A stretch of DNA of 64,000 bases from Chryseolinea soli (GCF_003589925.1 NZ_CP032382.1:6696001-6760000); one strand, 5' to 3'. Shown: positions 25,086 to 34,310, counted from the stretch's first letter. Numbers and translations are program-made. The notes: generated by a model not told the origin, from the sequence alone.

Positions 25086-25475
25086 CATTTCGCGCGAAAA
25101 CGGGCCCCATTTTCGAAGTAAAACTGTTCGCAGTTTGCAGTCGTTGAATAAAGAAATCGAGTGATTTTGGTCTTCTTAAGATAGCAATTCCTTTCGAGCT
25201 ATCAAATCGCCGGGGCAGTGGAGACATCGATCGGAATACGAACCCCCACATTCCCCTGTCCCTCCTAACCCGCGTCAGCGGGTGCCCCATCATAACTCCG
25301 GGTAAAACCCGGGAAGACAAATGGAATGAAAAGAGTGCCATAGGAAAGTGCTGATCGAACTTCTAGCGATCTGGCACGCACCTGCACGTTGTATCCGTGC
25401 GCTGCGATGGGTGCACCATGAACGTAACGAGCCTTGATTTTCATGCGTACGTGGCGCACAGTTGCCTTCGCCTTT
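25086..25475 (-). repeat. Repeat family copy 3 (unit A of a direct duplication)
   Basis: This unit aligns over nearly its whole length with 25563-25956 in the same orientation. Shared blocks are TTTCGCGCG..., CTTCGAAGTAAA, GTTGAATAA.GAAATC, TCGGAATACGAA, the paired hairpins (25267-25314), GTGCCATAGGAAAGTGC and the core (25370-25402). Relative to copies 1 and 2 it is inverted. Together with unit B it fills most of the gene-free interval 24971-26091. Confidence 0.85.
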
Positions 25476-25477
25476 TT

Positions 25478-25525
25478 ACCCCGGGTTTCACCCGGGGTTA
25501 TGATAGGAAACCCGCTGACGCGGGT
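25478..25525 (+). repeat. Isolated paired hairpin between the two repeat units
   Basis: CCCCGGGTTTCACCCGGGG (25478-25496) is followed by 11 bases and AACCCGC/GCGGGTT around TGAC (25508-25525). It is the same pair as in copies 2, 3 and 4, here on the plus strand, between two units that carry it on the minus strand. Confidence 0.85.
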
Positions 25526-25562
25526 TCGAGAGTGGCTAGTAAATTACAAATGTTCACTAGAA

Positions 25563-25956
25563 TATTTCGCGCGCGAAAAGGGCCTCTATCTTCGAAGTAA
25601 ACTGTCGCAATTTTTTGCACTCGTTGAATAAGAAATCAAGTGCCTTTGATCCTCCTAAAATAGCAAACCTCTCCAGCCCATCAACCCGCTAAAGACAGCC
25701 AAAACATTGTTCGGAATACGAATCCACATTCCATCTGCATCCATAACCCGCGTCAGCGGGTTCCCCATCATAACCCCGGGTGAAACCCGGGGAAACGAAA
25801 AGGAATAAAAAAGAAGTGCCATAGGAAAGTGCAGATCGAACTTCCAGCGATCTGGCACGCATCTGCGCGTTGTATCCGTGCGCTGCGACGAGCGCGTCAT
25901 GAACGTAACGAACCTTCAATTCATGCGCGCGTGGTACAAGTTGCATTTGCTTTTAC
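25563..25956 (-). repeat. Repeat family copy 4 (unit B of a direct duplication)
   Basis: A second copy of unit A with the paired hairpins at 25745-25792 and the core at 25851-25883. Apart from small insertions and substitutions it runs parallel to unit A. The hairpin stems are perfect here (AACCCGC/GCGGGTT and CCCCGGGT/ACCCGGGG). After it, 25957-26091 is AT-rich leader of the macro-domain gene. Confidence 0.85.
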
Positions 25957-26091
25957 TCACTACTATCCACTGGGCCATCTGAAAGAAGATTGCGCCAAGG
26001 GAGAAATTCCCTTCTTAAAATCTCCATAAAAGTATTAGTTTAACCCCTGCAAAATCAGACGCATCAAAACAGCCAAACCAAGGCTATCAAA

Positions 26092-26565
26092 ATGAATATA
26101 AAATACACCGAAGGCGACGCCACCGCTCCTCTCGAAACCGGCAACAAAATTATCGTCCATGTCTGCAACGATATCGGTGGCTGGGGCAAAGGTTTTGTCA
26201 TGGCGATCACACAGCGGTGGAAAGCTCCGGAGGAGGAATACCGGAAGTGGTTTAAAAGCAAGCTTGACTTTGCGTTGGGAGAAGTGCAGTTTGTCCAAGT
26301 GGAAAAAGACCTCTGGGTCGCCAACGTGATCGGGCAGCGCGATGTCAGAAAGGACGCGGAGGGAAATGTTCCCGTGCGATATCCCGCCATCCAAAAAGGC
26401 CTTGCAAAGGTCAGCGCATTTGCCCGCGAGAAAAACGCCTCAGTTCACATGCCTCGGATCGGCTGCGGGCTGGCGGGCGGCAAGTGGGAAAACATTGAAC
26501 CCATCATAGATCAGGAACTGATTTCCCTCGGTGTTCCCACTACCGTCTACGATTTCAAGCCTTGA
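26092..26565 (+). CDS. Macro domain protein (ADP-ribose-binding / deacylase-like)
   Basis: A 157-residue single-domain protein. It begins NIKYTEGDAT, the usual macro-domain first strand and turn. The first ligand loop reads HVCNDIGGWGKGFVMAI, and the second MPRIGCGLAGGKW, which match the ADP-ribose-binding loops of the ALC1/TARG1-like group (GDxT ... N..G.wG.G ... P.iGcGlaGG.W). Members of this group remove ADP-ribose or O-acetyl groups, for example from glutamate or nucleic acids; which reaction applies here is not readable. No ADP-ribosyltransferase or toxin gene is adjacent. The ATG start is clear, in an AT-rich context after the repeat cluster. Confidence 0.88.
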   Translation: MNIKYTEGDATAPLETGNKIIVHVCNDIGGWGKGFVMAITQRWKAPEEEYRKWFKSKLDFALGEVQFVQVEKDLWVANVIGQRDVRKDAEGNVPVRYPAIQKGLAKVSAFAREKNASVHMPRIGCGLAGGKWENIEPIIDQELISLGVPTTVYDFKP

Positions 26566-26631
26566 AACAATTTGCATCGAGGCAGAAATCTCAATGATCT
26601 CCTGATCACTAAAAAAAATCACCCCTGCTCT

Positions 26632-27087
26632 ATGGATATCTACAACGAGATCATCATCCACAAACCCATCGAAGAAGTCTTCAACTTCCTATCGAACTTT
26701 GAAAACTTGTCGAAGTGGAATTATTATGTTGTGAAGGTGAGCAAGATCACCGAGGGACCCATCGCGACGGGTACCGTCTTTCACCAGGTGCGGAAGACGG
26801 ACGAACAGGATTTCAAGATCATCGCGCTCGAATTTCCAAAGGTGGTGGCCATCGAAACGCTGCCACCGGAACGACATCTGGTGATGCGCTTCAACCTCAT
26901 TGCGCAAGAAAACCACACTAAGGTTGAGGACGCGTGGCAGGTGAAAATACCAAGGATAGTGGGGTGGTTTGCAAAAAAGAAAATCCAGCCCGCCGTGATG
27001 GAGAATCTGCAAAAGCTCAAGACCCTAATGGAAGCCGGTAAGGTCACCTTACAGGATGGTCGCGTTGAAGTACTCCCCGCACGTTAG
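26632..27087 (+). CDS. SRPBCC (START-like) family protein
   Basis: With the ATG at 26632 it has 151 residues; the frame is open 20 codons further up but those are not family-like. The N-terminal strand/helix MDIYNEIIIHKPIEEVFNFLSNFENLSKWN is the signature of polyketide-cyclase/START-like ligand-binding proteins (I-x-x-P-x-E-x-V-(F/W)-x-x-(L/F)-x-(D/N)-x-x-x-x-x-x-W). A later segment GTVFHQVRKTD and a C-terminal long helix (MENLQKLKTLMEAGKV) complete the fold. Such proteins bind hydrophobic ligands or act on them; the ligand is not known. It is 66 bases after the macro-domain gene, so co-transcription is possible. Confidence 0.83.
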   Translation: MDIYNEIIIHKPIEEVFNFLSNFENLSKWNYYVVKVSKITEGPIATGTVFHQVRKTDEQDFKIIALEFPKVVAIETLPPERHLVMRFNLIAQENHTKVEDAWQVKIPRIVGWFAKKKIQPAVMENLQKLKTLMEAGKVTLQDGRVEVLPAR

Positions 27088-27178
27088 CATGACCCGGCAT
27101 TACAAAAAACATTTTTAGCGTATCGCATACGCGAAATTCAAACGCGACTTCATACTTTTATTCCTTAACTTTTTCTCC

Positions 27179-28051
27179 ATGTCTCGCCTGTCGCTATACC
27201 CCACCCTGCTATTTCTGTTTATTGTCTCGATGTCCTTCGGCCAGAAGGCGACCACTTCTTCCAATGCGCACAGCGACTGGACACAACCGTGTGAGCCTTT
27301 CCGGATTGCCGGAAACTTGTATTATGTGGGCACCTACGATCTGGCGTGCTATTTGGTCACGACCTCGCAGGGGAACATTCTGATCAATACCGGGCTGGCT
27401 GAATCGGCGTCCATGATCCGCTCGAATATAGAAGCGCTGGGTTTTAAATTTTCCGACGTAAAAATACTCTTGAACACGCAGGCCCACTACGATCATGTGG
27501 CCGCCATGGCAGCGATAAAAAAACAAACCGGGGCGAAGATGATGATCCATGAGGGCGACGCGCAAGTGCTTGCCGACGGAGGAAAATCTGACTTCGCCCT
27601 GAAAGGCAAGGAAAACTACTTCGCACCCGTCAAGGCCGACCGGTTGCTGCACGATGGCGACACGATCCGGCTAGGCGAAACCACCCTGGTAGCCCTGCAC
27701 CATCCGGGCCACACAAAAGGATCGACGAGCTTCCTGCTGACGGTGAAGGACGAGAACCGGTCCTGGAAAGTGTTAATCGCCAACATGCCCACCATTCTCC
27801 CACAAACCCGGATCATGGGCATGCCGGCCTATCCAAAGGTGGGCGAAGACTATAAATACACACTCGACGCCATGAAAAAACTTCAATTCGATCTTTGGGT
27901 CGCCTCCCATGCCAGCCAGTTCGACTTGCACGACAAACGCAAACCCGGCGACGCATACAATCCGGCAGTTTTTAACGATAGAGCCGAATACGATGCCCAA
28001 CTCGACACGTTGACCCAAGCGTATCTGAACAGGCTGAAGACTGAAAAGTAA
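27179..28051 (+). CDS. Subclass B3 metallo-beta-lactamase, Gln-ligand (GOB-like) type
   Basis: A 290-residue exported enzyme with a signal peptide (about 1-21, ending SFGQ). The metal-binding motif reads QAHYDH (Gln101, His103, Asp105, His106) where most B3 enzymes have HxHxDH; Gln in the first position is the GOB-type variant. The other ligands fit too: HPGHT (His178) and SHASQFDLH (His244). The N-terminal W-x-x-P-x-x-P-x-R-I-x-G-N-x-Y-Y-V-G segment and the GSTSF strand are B3 features. GOB enzymes hydrolyse penicillins, cephalosporins and carbapenems; activity of this protein is inferred. It has no regulator next to it, unlike the BlaI/BlaR-like pair at 58.6 kb. Confidence 0.9.
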   Translation: MSRLSLYPTLLFLFIVSMSFGQKATTSSNAHSDWTQPCEPFRIAGNLYYVGTYDLACYLVTTSQGNILINTGLAESASMIRSNIEALGFKFSDVKILLNTQAHYDHVAAMAAIKKQTGAKMMIHEGDAQVLADGGKSDFALKGKENYFAPVKADRLLHDGDTIRLGETTLVALHHPGHTKGSTSFLLTVKDENRSWKVLIANMPTILPQTRIMGMPAYPKVGEDYKYTLDAMKKLQFDLWVASHASQFDLHDKRKPGDAYNPAVFNDRAEYDAQLDTLTQAYLNRLKTEK

Positions 28052-28394
28052 AGGAACCTGCCTTTACAGCGTTTTCTCTTAAATGCCAGGAGCCTTTGCC
28101 GGTGCAAAAGCCGAAGCAGTCCGTTCAACCGGATGCGTTAAGCGCTGTTTGTGTGCTATTTCCTTCGTGTAAACCCGTAGTGAATGCATGCGAAGAATAC
28201 GGGTTAATTTTTATGCTGCTTTCATTTTTAGTTCTAAGAATTCATCACATTTTTGCTGCCCAATACCCATCCGTGGCGTCACGTAATTTTGGAGTAAGAT
28301 TTATACGTTTAAGGTAATATATCCGATAGATAAACAAAGGTTGTTCAAAGATCCCCTCGCCATCTGTAAACCAAATCAACATTTTTTGTCAGCA
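28052..28394. other. Gene-free interval with one possible hairpin
   Basis: A stem AACCCGTA/TACGGGTT (28172-28179 and 28198-28205) with an 18-base loop, followed by AATTTTTA, could be a weak terminator for the beta-lactamase gene. The last 130 bases are AT-rich and probably hold the promoter of the next gene, for example the TACGTTTA near 28305. No coding feature is supported. Confidence 0.4.
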
Positions 28395-29441
28395 ATGAAA
28401 AAGTACAGCATGTACCTGTGGGTTGCCCTGATCGTTATCAGTATGCCCGTTACACTCAAGGCTCAAATGGGCATGGGAAAGATCGAAGAGATCGAGGCGG
28501 TGAAAGGCCGCAAGCTTATTGTCATGATCGAAGAGCCCCGCGAGCGCATTTTGAAGCGCATCGAGAAGAAACCCAAACTCGGTTCGGTGGAAGACTATAA
28601 AGCCGATCTTGCCAAATACAACGCCAACATCAAAGAAGTTGTAGAAAAATTCTGGCCCTACGACAAAACGGGCATTCAATACAAGACCTTCGACGAGATC
28701 CGTGCGCTGGCCAAGACCAAAACAACGGAGTATGCCGTGCTCGCCTGCATTTCCATGAAAGCGAGCAACTATCACTCCGGCTACGTGCTCAACAATGGTC
28801 TGCATTGGGTGAAAGATATCAAGGAGGATTTTGAAGACCGCAACGACAAGATGTTCACTTCCATCCTGGTGAACACCATCGAAGACTTTGGCGGCGCACC
28901 CGTTTACCACACACCTTTGTTCGACGTGTTCCCCTCCAAGGCAGGCCTCGTTTATGGTGTACGCGCCATCGAAGGCTATTTCACCATGCGCATCAAGAAC
29001 AAAAAGGACGGTGAAAAACGCAGAGACCTCAACGAACAAGCCATGGCCGCCATGGCTGCCCGCGCACCGCAGATCGCTAACAAAACACTGATCGTCCGCT
29101 CGGAGTGGCTTGATGAAGACCTCACGGAATCAAACATAAAGAACGTTTATCCCTATCCCTACAAAGTGGTGGATCGCGAAGAAATGGACCGGATCGTGAT
29201 GAAGCAAGACGCGAAGTATGCCTACGCGGTGGTGTTACCCTACGTGGTCTCGAGCAGTCATACCAATTTCGTGCTTTACTTCCACTATATCATGGACGCC
29301 GCCGACAGCCAATCCTCCGCCTTCGTAAAACCCAGCCAGGGTGCAGCCATGGGCGCGGCCTATTCCGGTAAAGCAGGCCACACCAACTTCACCGAAAAGA
29401 TCTTCACCAAAATGACGGAGCAGATCCAAGGCAAGAAATAA
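28395..29441 (+). CDS. Secreted protein of unknown function
   Basis: The ATG at 28395 gives 348 residues with a signal peptide (MKKYSMYLWVALIVISMPVTLKAQ, about 1-24). A GMGKIEEIEAVKGRKLIVMIEEPRERIL strand region follows, then a mixed alpha/beta body with conserved-looking clusters (KASNYHSGYVLNNGLHWVKD, NVYPYPYKVVDREEMDRIV, YAVVLPYVVSSSHTNFVLYFHYIMDA). The C-terminal part resembles proteins of Bacteroidota that look like GLPGLI/DUF-type exported proteins with no known role; I do not recognise a named family. It is monocistronic, closed by a strong terminator. Confidence 0.7.
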   Translation: MKKYSMYLWVALIVISMPVTLKAQMGMGKIEEIEAVKGRKLIVMIEEPRERILKRIEKKPKLGSVEDYKADLAKYNANIKEVVEKFWPYDKTGIQYKTFDEIRALAKTKTTEYAVLACISMKASNYHSGYVLNNGLHWVKDIKEDFEDRNDKMFTSILVNTIEDFGGAPVYHTPLFDVFPSKAGLVYGVRAIEGYFTMRIKNKKDGEKRRDLNEQAMAAMAARAPQIANKTLIVRSEWLDEDLTESNIKNVYPYPYKVVDREEMDRIVMKQDAKYAYAVVLPYVVSSSHTNFVLYFHYIMDAADSQSSAFVKPSQGAAMGAAYSGKAGHTNFTEKIFTKMTEQIQGKK

Positions 29442-29451
29442 GCGCATCCAC

Positions 29452-29496
29452 AAAAAAAAGCCGGCGTGGGTTTTCTATAACCACGCCGGCTTTTTT
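29452..29496. terminator. Bidirectional terminator between the secreted protein and surE
   Basis: A 10-bp GC-rich stem (GCCGGCGTGG at 29460-29469 with CCACGCCGGC at 29481-29490) has A7-8 before and T6 after it, so it works in both directions for two convergent genes. Confidence 0.92.
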
Positions 29497-29529
29497 ATAT
29501 ACGGACTATACGCCAATAGAATCGAGATA

Positions 29530-30303
29530 TTAAATAATGTCCCACAACTCGTTCAACACCGGCAACGCCTGGTGTGCCGTCAGATCAAACTGGCACGGCA
29601 CGACGGAGACATAGTTGTTGGCAATCGCCCATTCGTCGTTGTCTTCGCCTTTGTCGAAGTTCACAAAGTTGCCGGCCATCCAGAAGTAGCGGCGGCCGTT
29701 GGGGTCGTAGCGCTCGTCGAATTCCTCCACCCACTTGGCGTTGGCCTGGCGGCAGAGGCGGATGCCTTTGATGGCCTCGTTGCGCTTAGGGGGAAAGTTG
29801 ACATTGAGGGCGATGCCTTTGGGCAACCCCTTATCGAGCACTTGCTTAGTTATTTTACGAATGTATTCTTCGGCATGCGAAAAGTCGGCATCGTGCGAAA
29901 AGTCGCAGAGCGAAAAGCCAATAGCAGGAGTTCCCTCAATGGCCCCTTCGATAGCAGCCGACATGGTACCCGAATAGAGTACGCTGATAGAAGTGTTGCT
30001 GCCATGATTCACGCCGCTCACCACCACGTCGGGTTGGCGTTGCCCTTTCAACACAAAGTGGCGGGCCATCTTCACACAATCGGCCGGTGTGCCGGAACAC
30101 TCATAGGCCTTGACGCCCTCGAAGATAAAATTCTCTTCCAGCCGCAACGTCTCCCCCACTGTAATGGCGTGACCCATACCGGATTGAGGACCGTCGGGTG
30201 CCACCACGATCACGTCGCCGAGGGTCTTCATAACATTGATGAGGGTGAGGATGCCTTTGGACGTAATGCCGTCGTCGTTCGATACCAGGATCAGGGGCTT
30301 CAT
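29530..30303 (-). CDS. surE: 5'/3'-nucleotidase SurE
   Basis: A 257-residue nucleotidase of normal length. The metal-binding N-terminal motif VSNDDGITSKGI carries the two adjacent Asp residues, and SGVNHGSNTSISVLYSGTMSAAIEG supplies the Asn ligand and the GT(V/M)-x-A-A-x-E-G signature. The APDGPQSGMGHAIT segment matches the A-P-x-x-x-x-S-(G/A) loop. SurE removes phosphate from nucleoside 5'- and 3'-monophosphates. It is followed by the bidirectional terminator, and on its 5' side a 41-base gap separates it from the gene at 30345-31031 on the same strand. Confidence 0.96.
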   Translation of the reverse strand: MKPLILVSNDDGITSKGILTLINVMKTLGDVIVVAPDGPQSGMGHAITVGETLRLEENFIFEGVKAYECSGTPADCVKMARHFVLKGQRQPDVVVSGVNHGSNTSISVLYSGTMSAAIEGAIEGTPAIGFSLCDFSHDADFSHAEEYIRKITKQVLDKGLPKGIALNVNFPPKRNEAIKGIRLCRQANAKWVEEFDERYDPNGRRYFWMAGNFVNFDKGEDNDEWAIANNYVSVVPCQFDLTAHQALPVLNELWDII

Positions 30304-30344
30304 GGGTGAGGGTTGTGTGTTGTTGCCTGAAAAAAAATACCCGC

Positions 30345-31031
30345 TTACATCAGCGAGTTGTAATAGGCCACAATTCTAACAAAATCGGAGCGATCTTCAT
30401 ACCGCAGCTTGTTGGCTTTCATATATTTTTCGACCTCTTCCGATTTCTTTCCCATCAGTTGCAACAAGTCGGCCTTGTTGCCCGTGAATTCGGTGATGTT
30501 GCCATTCTCGTCGAGCACGTAATAAGTATACACCAACACTACGCGTGAATATGACGACATCGGGCTGTAGAAGCCGCCATAATAAGGCGAGCTATTATAA
30601 ATTCTGGTCTCCAGCGATTCGCGCGACAGCAGGGTGAGTGCGCCTTCGGTGAGGAGTTCGAAGAATACCGGTGTTTTATAGTCGGCACCCGAGGCGGCGC
30701 CCACATAAGGCAACGCAAAGAACTGCCGGTAGCGGCGCACCGACGCGTCGAAGATCTCGAAGAACAATACTTTGCGGGCGCTGAAGGCTTCGATGCGCTT
30801 GTCGGCCATCGTGTATTGCACCAGGTTTTGGGAGAGGTCGTATTTCACCAGGCCACGCAAGGTGTCGCCTTCCACCAACACGATCTTTCCTTCGTGCCAG
30901 AGCTCGGAGGGGAACTGAGCGTGGGCGATGCCGGTGCTCAGCAAGGTTAACAATATTAAAAGTCCTCCCGCCATCCGGGGCGAAAGACTTCTCTCTTCTT
31001 TGCGCATGCCAACTAATGAAAACAATCTCAT
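30345..31031 (-). CDS. Secreted unknown protein, paralogue of the gene at 7383-8063
   Basis: The ATG at 31031 overlaps the stop of ribBA by four bases (ATGA), giving 228 residues with a signal sequence near residues 20-39 ([20 protein letters not shown]); the ATG of that last segment is an alternative start. The body matches the protein at 7383-8063 in the strand region [13 protein letters not shown] and in the C-terminal part ([16 protein letters not shown] ... AYYNSLM). No catalytic residues stand out. A riboflavin-related role should not be concluded from the overlap; in this phylum such coupling is frequent. Confidence 0.7.
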   Translation of the reverse strand: MRLFSLVGMRKEERSLSPRMAGGLLILLTLLSTGIAHAQFPSELWHEGKIVLVEGDTLRGLVKYDLSQNLVQYTMADKRIEAFSARKVLFFEIFDASVRRYRQFFALPYVGAASGADYKTPVFFELLTEGALTLLSRESLETRIYNSSPYYGGFYSPMSSYSRVVLVYTYYVLDENGNITEFTGNKADLLQLMGKKSEEVEKYMKANKLRYEDRSDFVRIVAYYNSLM

Positions 31032-32245
31032 GTATGCTTTAAAATGGTATGACCCAGCTTATCGCGTTTTGTCAATAAATACTTTTCGTTATGTGGATTG
31101 GGCACAATTTCGATGGGCACATTGTCAACGATCTCCAATCCGTAGCCCATCAGGCCTACACGCTTCTTGGGGTTGTTGGTGATGAGTCGGATCTTTGTTA
31201 TACCCAAGTTACGAATTATTTGTGCACCTACGCCATAGTCGCGTTCGTCCATATCAAAACCCAGTTGCAGGTTGGCTTCCACGGTGTCGAGCCCTTGTTC
31301 CTGCAACTTGTAGGCCCTCAGTTTGTTCAAGAGCCCGATGCCTCTTCCCTCCTGTTTCATATAGAGCACCACGCCTTTTCCTTCGCGGTCCACCATTTCC
31401 ATGGCCTTGTGCAACTGCGGTCCGCAATCGCAACGGCACGACCCGAAAATGTCGCCCGTCACGCACGAAGAGTGCACGCGCACCAGCACGGGTTCGTCCT
31501 TTTCCCAGGTTCCCTTTACTAACGCTAAATGTACTTCGTTGGTATTGAGTTGGTCAAAAGCCACCAGGTTAAAGTGGCCGTGTTCCGTGGGCATATCCAC
31601 CTCGATCTCGCGCTTGATCAGGGTTTCTTTTTTGATTCTATATTCGATCAGGTCTTTAATGGTCACCAGCTTCAACTTGAAACGTTCGGCCACTTTTACC
31701 AGGTCGGGCAGGCGGGCCATGGTGCCGTCTTCGTTCATGATTTCAACCAATACACCGGCGGGTTTGAACCCCGCCAGTCGCGCAAAGTCTATGGCGGCCT
31801 CGGTGTGGCCAGAGCGACGGAGCACGCCGCCGCGTTTTGCTTTCAAAGGGAAAATATGGCCGGGGCGGCCCAGTTCTTCGGGCTTGGTTTCGGGATCTAC
31901 CAGGGCGCGGATGGTTTTGGCGCGGTCGTGGGCGGAGATGCCGGTGGTACAGCCGTGGCCGATCAGGTCAACCGATACGGTGAAGGCCGTTTCGTAGACG
32001 GCCGTGTTGGTGCCCACCATCATGTGCAGACCGAGTTCATCACAACGGTCTTCCACCAGCGGGGTGCAGATGAGGCCGCGGCCGTGGGTGGCCATAAAGT
32101 TCACGATCTCGGGGGTGATGCACTCGGCGGCGCAAATGAAGTCGCCTTCGTTTTCGCGGTCTTCGTCGTCCACCACGATGATCACTTTGCCGTTCTCTAT
32201 ATCTTCGATGGCCTCCTCAATGGTATTCAGTTTTATAGCACTCAT
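31028..32245 (-). CDS. ribBA: Bifunctional 3,4-dihydroxy-2-butanone 4-phosphate synthase / GTP cyclohydrolase II
   Basis: A 405-residue fusion enzyme providing both precursors of riboflavin. The N-terminal RibB half has the [13 protein letters not shown] motif and the [15 protein letters not shown] segment. The C-terminal RibA half has the zinc site [19 protein letters not shown] with all three Cys ligands, and the GTP-binding [15 protein letters not shown]. All residues I know to be required are present, so both halves are likely to be active. The ATG at 32245 gives the family start ([21 protein letters not shown]). It is transcribed together with the unknown secreted protein downstream. Confidence 0.97.
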   Translation of the reverse strand: MSAIKLNTIEEAIEDIENGKVIIVVDDEDRENEGDFICAAECITPEIVNFMATHGRGLICTPLVEDRCDELGLHMMVGTNTAVYETAFTVSVDLIGHGCTTGISAHDRAKTIRALVDPETKPEELGRPGHIFPLKAKRGGVLRRSGHTEAAIDFARLAGFKPAGVLVEIMNEDGTMARLPDLVKVAERFKLKLVTIKDLIEYRIKKETLIKREIEVDMPTEHGHFNLVAFDQLNTNEVHLALVKGTWEKDEPVLVRVHSSCVTGDIFGSCRCDCGPQLHKAMEMVDREGKGVVLYMKQEGRGIGLLNKLRAYKLQEQGLDTVEANLQLGFDMDERDYGVGAQIIRNLGITKIRLITNNPKKRVGLMGYGLEIVDNVPIEIVPNPHNEKYLLTKRDKLGHTILKHT

Positions 32246-32324
32246 AGTCGTTGTTTCCTCTCGTTTTAAACCGCCTTCTGGTGGGTCAGCATAGTAACAA
32301 AAAAGTTCTTTTGCGCGTTCCTGG

Positions 32325-34244
32325 CTATCCTTTGTTCACTACAATGCCGAGCATGACCGCCAGTTCTTTCTCTGCATTTTTTAATTGTTCGTGGATGGTG
32401 AAGTGCTTATCCTGGTCTTCTTCGGTGGTAGCCTTTCGCCATTCTGCTTTATTGTCTTCGACCAGCTTCTGTATCATTCTGAATTTCAGGCGCAATACGT
32501 TCGTATAGGCCAGGTCATGCAAAACTTCCTTTTCGTGGGGGAAGAAGATATTCTTTTCCGGCCAGTGCTTGCTCACTTCATAGCGGGGTGTGGTGAGTTC
32601 GGCCACGACGCCTTTCACGGCGGCACTGCCATGCTCCATAAAGTACATCGTGTCCACCACTTCGCCCCGTTCGGCGCCGTCTTTGAAGCCCTGGTATATT
32701 TCTTTTAGTATGGGATCGGTGAACTCCACATCATCCAATTCGGTGAGCATGAAATCGACAAGGCGTTGCTCGTCATAGCTATTTTCAGCATAATTCAGGA
32801 GCAGGCGTATCGACTCGCGTTCCTGCAACTGCACCATCGTGTTTTCGTCGGCTTTCGTTTCCGTTACCGGCGGCTCGTTCATGAAATCGGGAGGTGGCTC
32901 CTGGACTTCGCGGCCGCGGTCCTGGTCTTTCTTCTTCCGCTCGCCGATCACGATCTTGTTCATCTCCGAGAGCAACACCGTCTCCGACATGCGCAGGAGC
33001 TGGCTGGTCTCCTGGATATAGACCGACCGTTTGATCGGGTCCGGGATCAGTGAAATGGTGCTGACGATATCGCGGATGGCCTCTGCTTTCTTGATGGGAT
33101 CGTGGCCCGCATCTTTGGCGTGAAGGTCGATCTTGAAGGAGATGAAATCCTGCGTGTGGTCTTTCAGGTATTGCTTGAAGGCCGTGCTTCCCATCTTTCG
33201 CGAGAAGCTGTCGGGGTCTTCGTTGTCGGGGAAGAGCAACACGCGCACGTTCAACCCGCCTTTCAGGATCAGGTCGATACCGCGCAACGCCGCTTTCACA
33301 CCGGCGGCATCGCCGTCGAAGAGCACCGTCACGTTTTCCGTGAAGCGGCGGATGAGTTTGATCTGTTCTTCGGTGAGCGCCGTACCCGACGAGGCCACCA
33401 CGTTGTCGACATCCGACAGGTGCATGGAGATCACGTCCGTGTAGCCTTCCACCAGATAGCAGGAGTCTTCGCGGCGTATAGCGTTCTTGGCCTGATACAT
33501 ACCATAGAGCACCTGGCTCTTGTGGTAGATCTCCGTTTCGGGAGAGTTGATGTATTTCGGTTGATCTTTTTCTTTCGTGAGAATGCGCGCACCAAAGGCG
33601 ATCACCTTCCCGGCCAGGTTGTGCACCGGGAAAATCACCCTTCCGCGAAAGCGGTCATAGAAACGACCGTCGTCGCGTTTGATGATGAGGCCGGCTTTGT
33701 CCAGCATCTCTTCGCGGTAGCCTTCCTGCAACGCCCGCTTGTTGAAATCGTCCCAGGCGTTGATGGCATAGCCCAATTCGAACTTCTCGATGGTGCGGTC
33801 GTTGAAACCGCGTTCGCGGAAATAGCTTAAACCAATGCCGGTGCCTTCGTCGGTGTGGAGCAGGCGCTGTTTGTAGTGCTCCTTGGCATAGTTCATCACG
33901 ATGTAGAGGCTGTCGCGCTCCGTGGCCTGGAGGGCATACTCCTGCGACTGGGCTTCCTCTTTGATCTCGACACCGTATTTCTTGGCGAGGTAGCGGATGG
34001 CCTCCATGTAGTTCATCCCCTCGTGTTCCATCACGAAGGTGATGCCATCACCGCCTTTGCCGCTGCTGAAATCCTTGAAGATCCCCTTGGAAGGAACCAC
34101 GTAGAACGACGCCGTTTTTTCGTTCGTGAACGGGCTGAGGGCCTTGTAGTTCTGGCCGGAACGCTTGAGGGTCACAAAATCGCCGATCACATCGACAATG
34201 TCGACCCGGTTCTTTACGTCGTCTATGGTCTCGCGGGAAATCAC
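32325..34244 (-). CDS. dnaG: DNA primase DnaG with degenerate zinc ribbon
   Basis: A 639-residue primase. The Toprim core is complete: [14 protein letters not shown] with the catalytic Glu, and VLFDGDAAG with the D-x-D. The N-terminal zinc-ribbon domain can be aligned from [35 protein letters not shown], but the four ligands of the family (C-x-x-H ... C-x-x-C) have become Ser, Thr, Asp and Ser. The rest of the primase domain (for example the EKFELGYA and GRVIFPVHN segments) and the C-terminal helicase-binding part are normal. DnaG makes RNA primers for replication. A -7 element lies 58 bases upstream. The loss of zinc ligands probably applies to related bacteria too. Confidence 0.95.
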   Translation of the reverse strand: MISRETIDDVKNRVDIVDVIGDFVTLKRSGQNYKALSPFTNEKTASFYVVPSKGIFKDFSSGKGGDGITFVMEHEGMNYMEAIRYLAKKYGVEIKEEAQSQEYALQATERDSLYIVMNYAKEHYKQRLLHTDEGTGIGLSYFRERGFNDRTIEKFELGYAINAWDDFNKRALQEGYREEMLDKAGLIIKRDDGRFYDRFRGRVIFPVHNLAGKVIAFGARILTKEKDQPKYINSPETEIYHKSQVLYGMYQAKNAIRREDSCYLVEGYTDVISMHLSDVDNVVASSGTALTEEQIKLIRRFTENVTVLFDGDAAGVKAALRGIDLILKGGLNVRVLLFPDNEDPDSFSRKMGSTAFKQYLKDHTQDFISFKIDLHAKDAGHDPIKKAEAIRDIVSTISLIPDPIKRSVYIQETSQLLRMSETVLLSEMNKIVIGERKKKDQDRGREVQEPPPDFMNEPPVTETKADENTMVQLQERESIRLLLNYAENSYDEQRLVDFMLTELDDVEFTDPILKEIYQGFKDGAERGEVVDTMYFMEHGSAAVKGVVAELTTPRYEVSKHWPEKNIFFPHEKEVLHDLAYTNVLRLKFRMIQKLVEDNKAEWRKATTEEDQDKHFTIHEQLKNAEKELAVMLGIVVNKG

Positions 34245-34302
34245 CTTTTATCGTTGCTTGGGGAGAAGTAAAAAAATAAGGCCTCCTCCTCAAACTTTGC
34301 GT

Positions 34303-34310
34303 CAAAGATA
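34303..34310 (-). promoter_or_regulatory. Candidate -7 promoter element for dnaG
   Basis: On the minus strand the sequence is TATCTTTG, a perfect match to TAnnTTTG, 58 bases before the dnaG ATG. A GTTATT at about 20 bases before it is only a weak -33 candidate. Confidence 0.5.

Noticed and set aside
25265..25946. Minus-strand ORFs of 64 and 85 codons in repeat units A and B with similar translations
   Set aside because: The frame is shared by these two recently duplicated units only; copy 2 at 21.7 kb and the isolated hairpin use other frames, so the similarity reflects DNA duplication.
28096..28317. Plus-strand ORF of 73 codons between the beta-lactamase and the next gene
   Set aside because: No protein-like composition or family, and it covers the probable terminator hairpin and promoter region.
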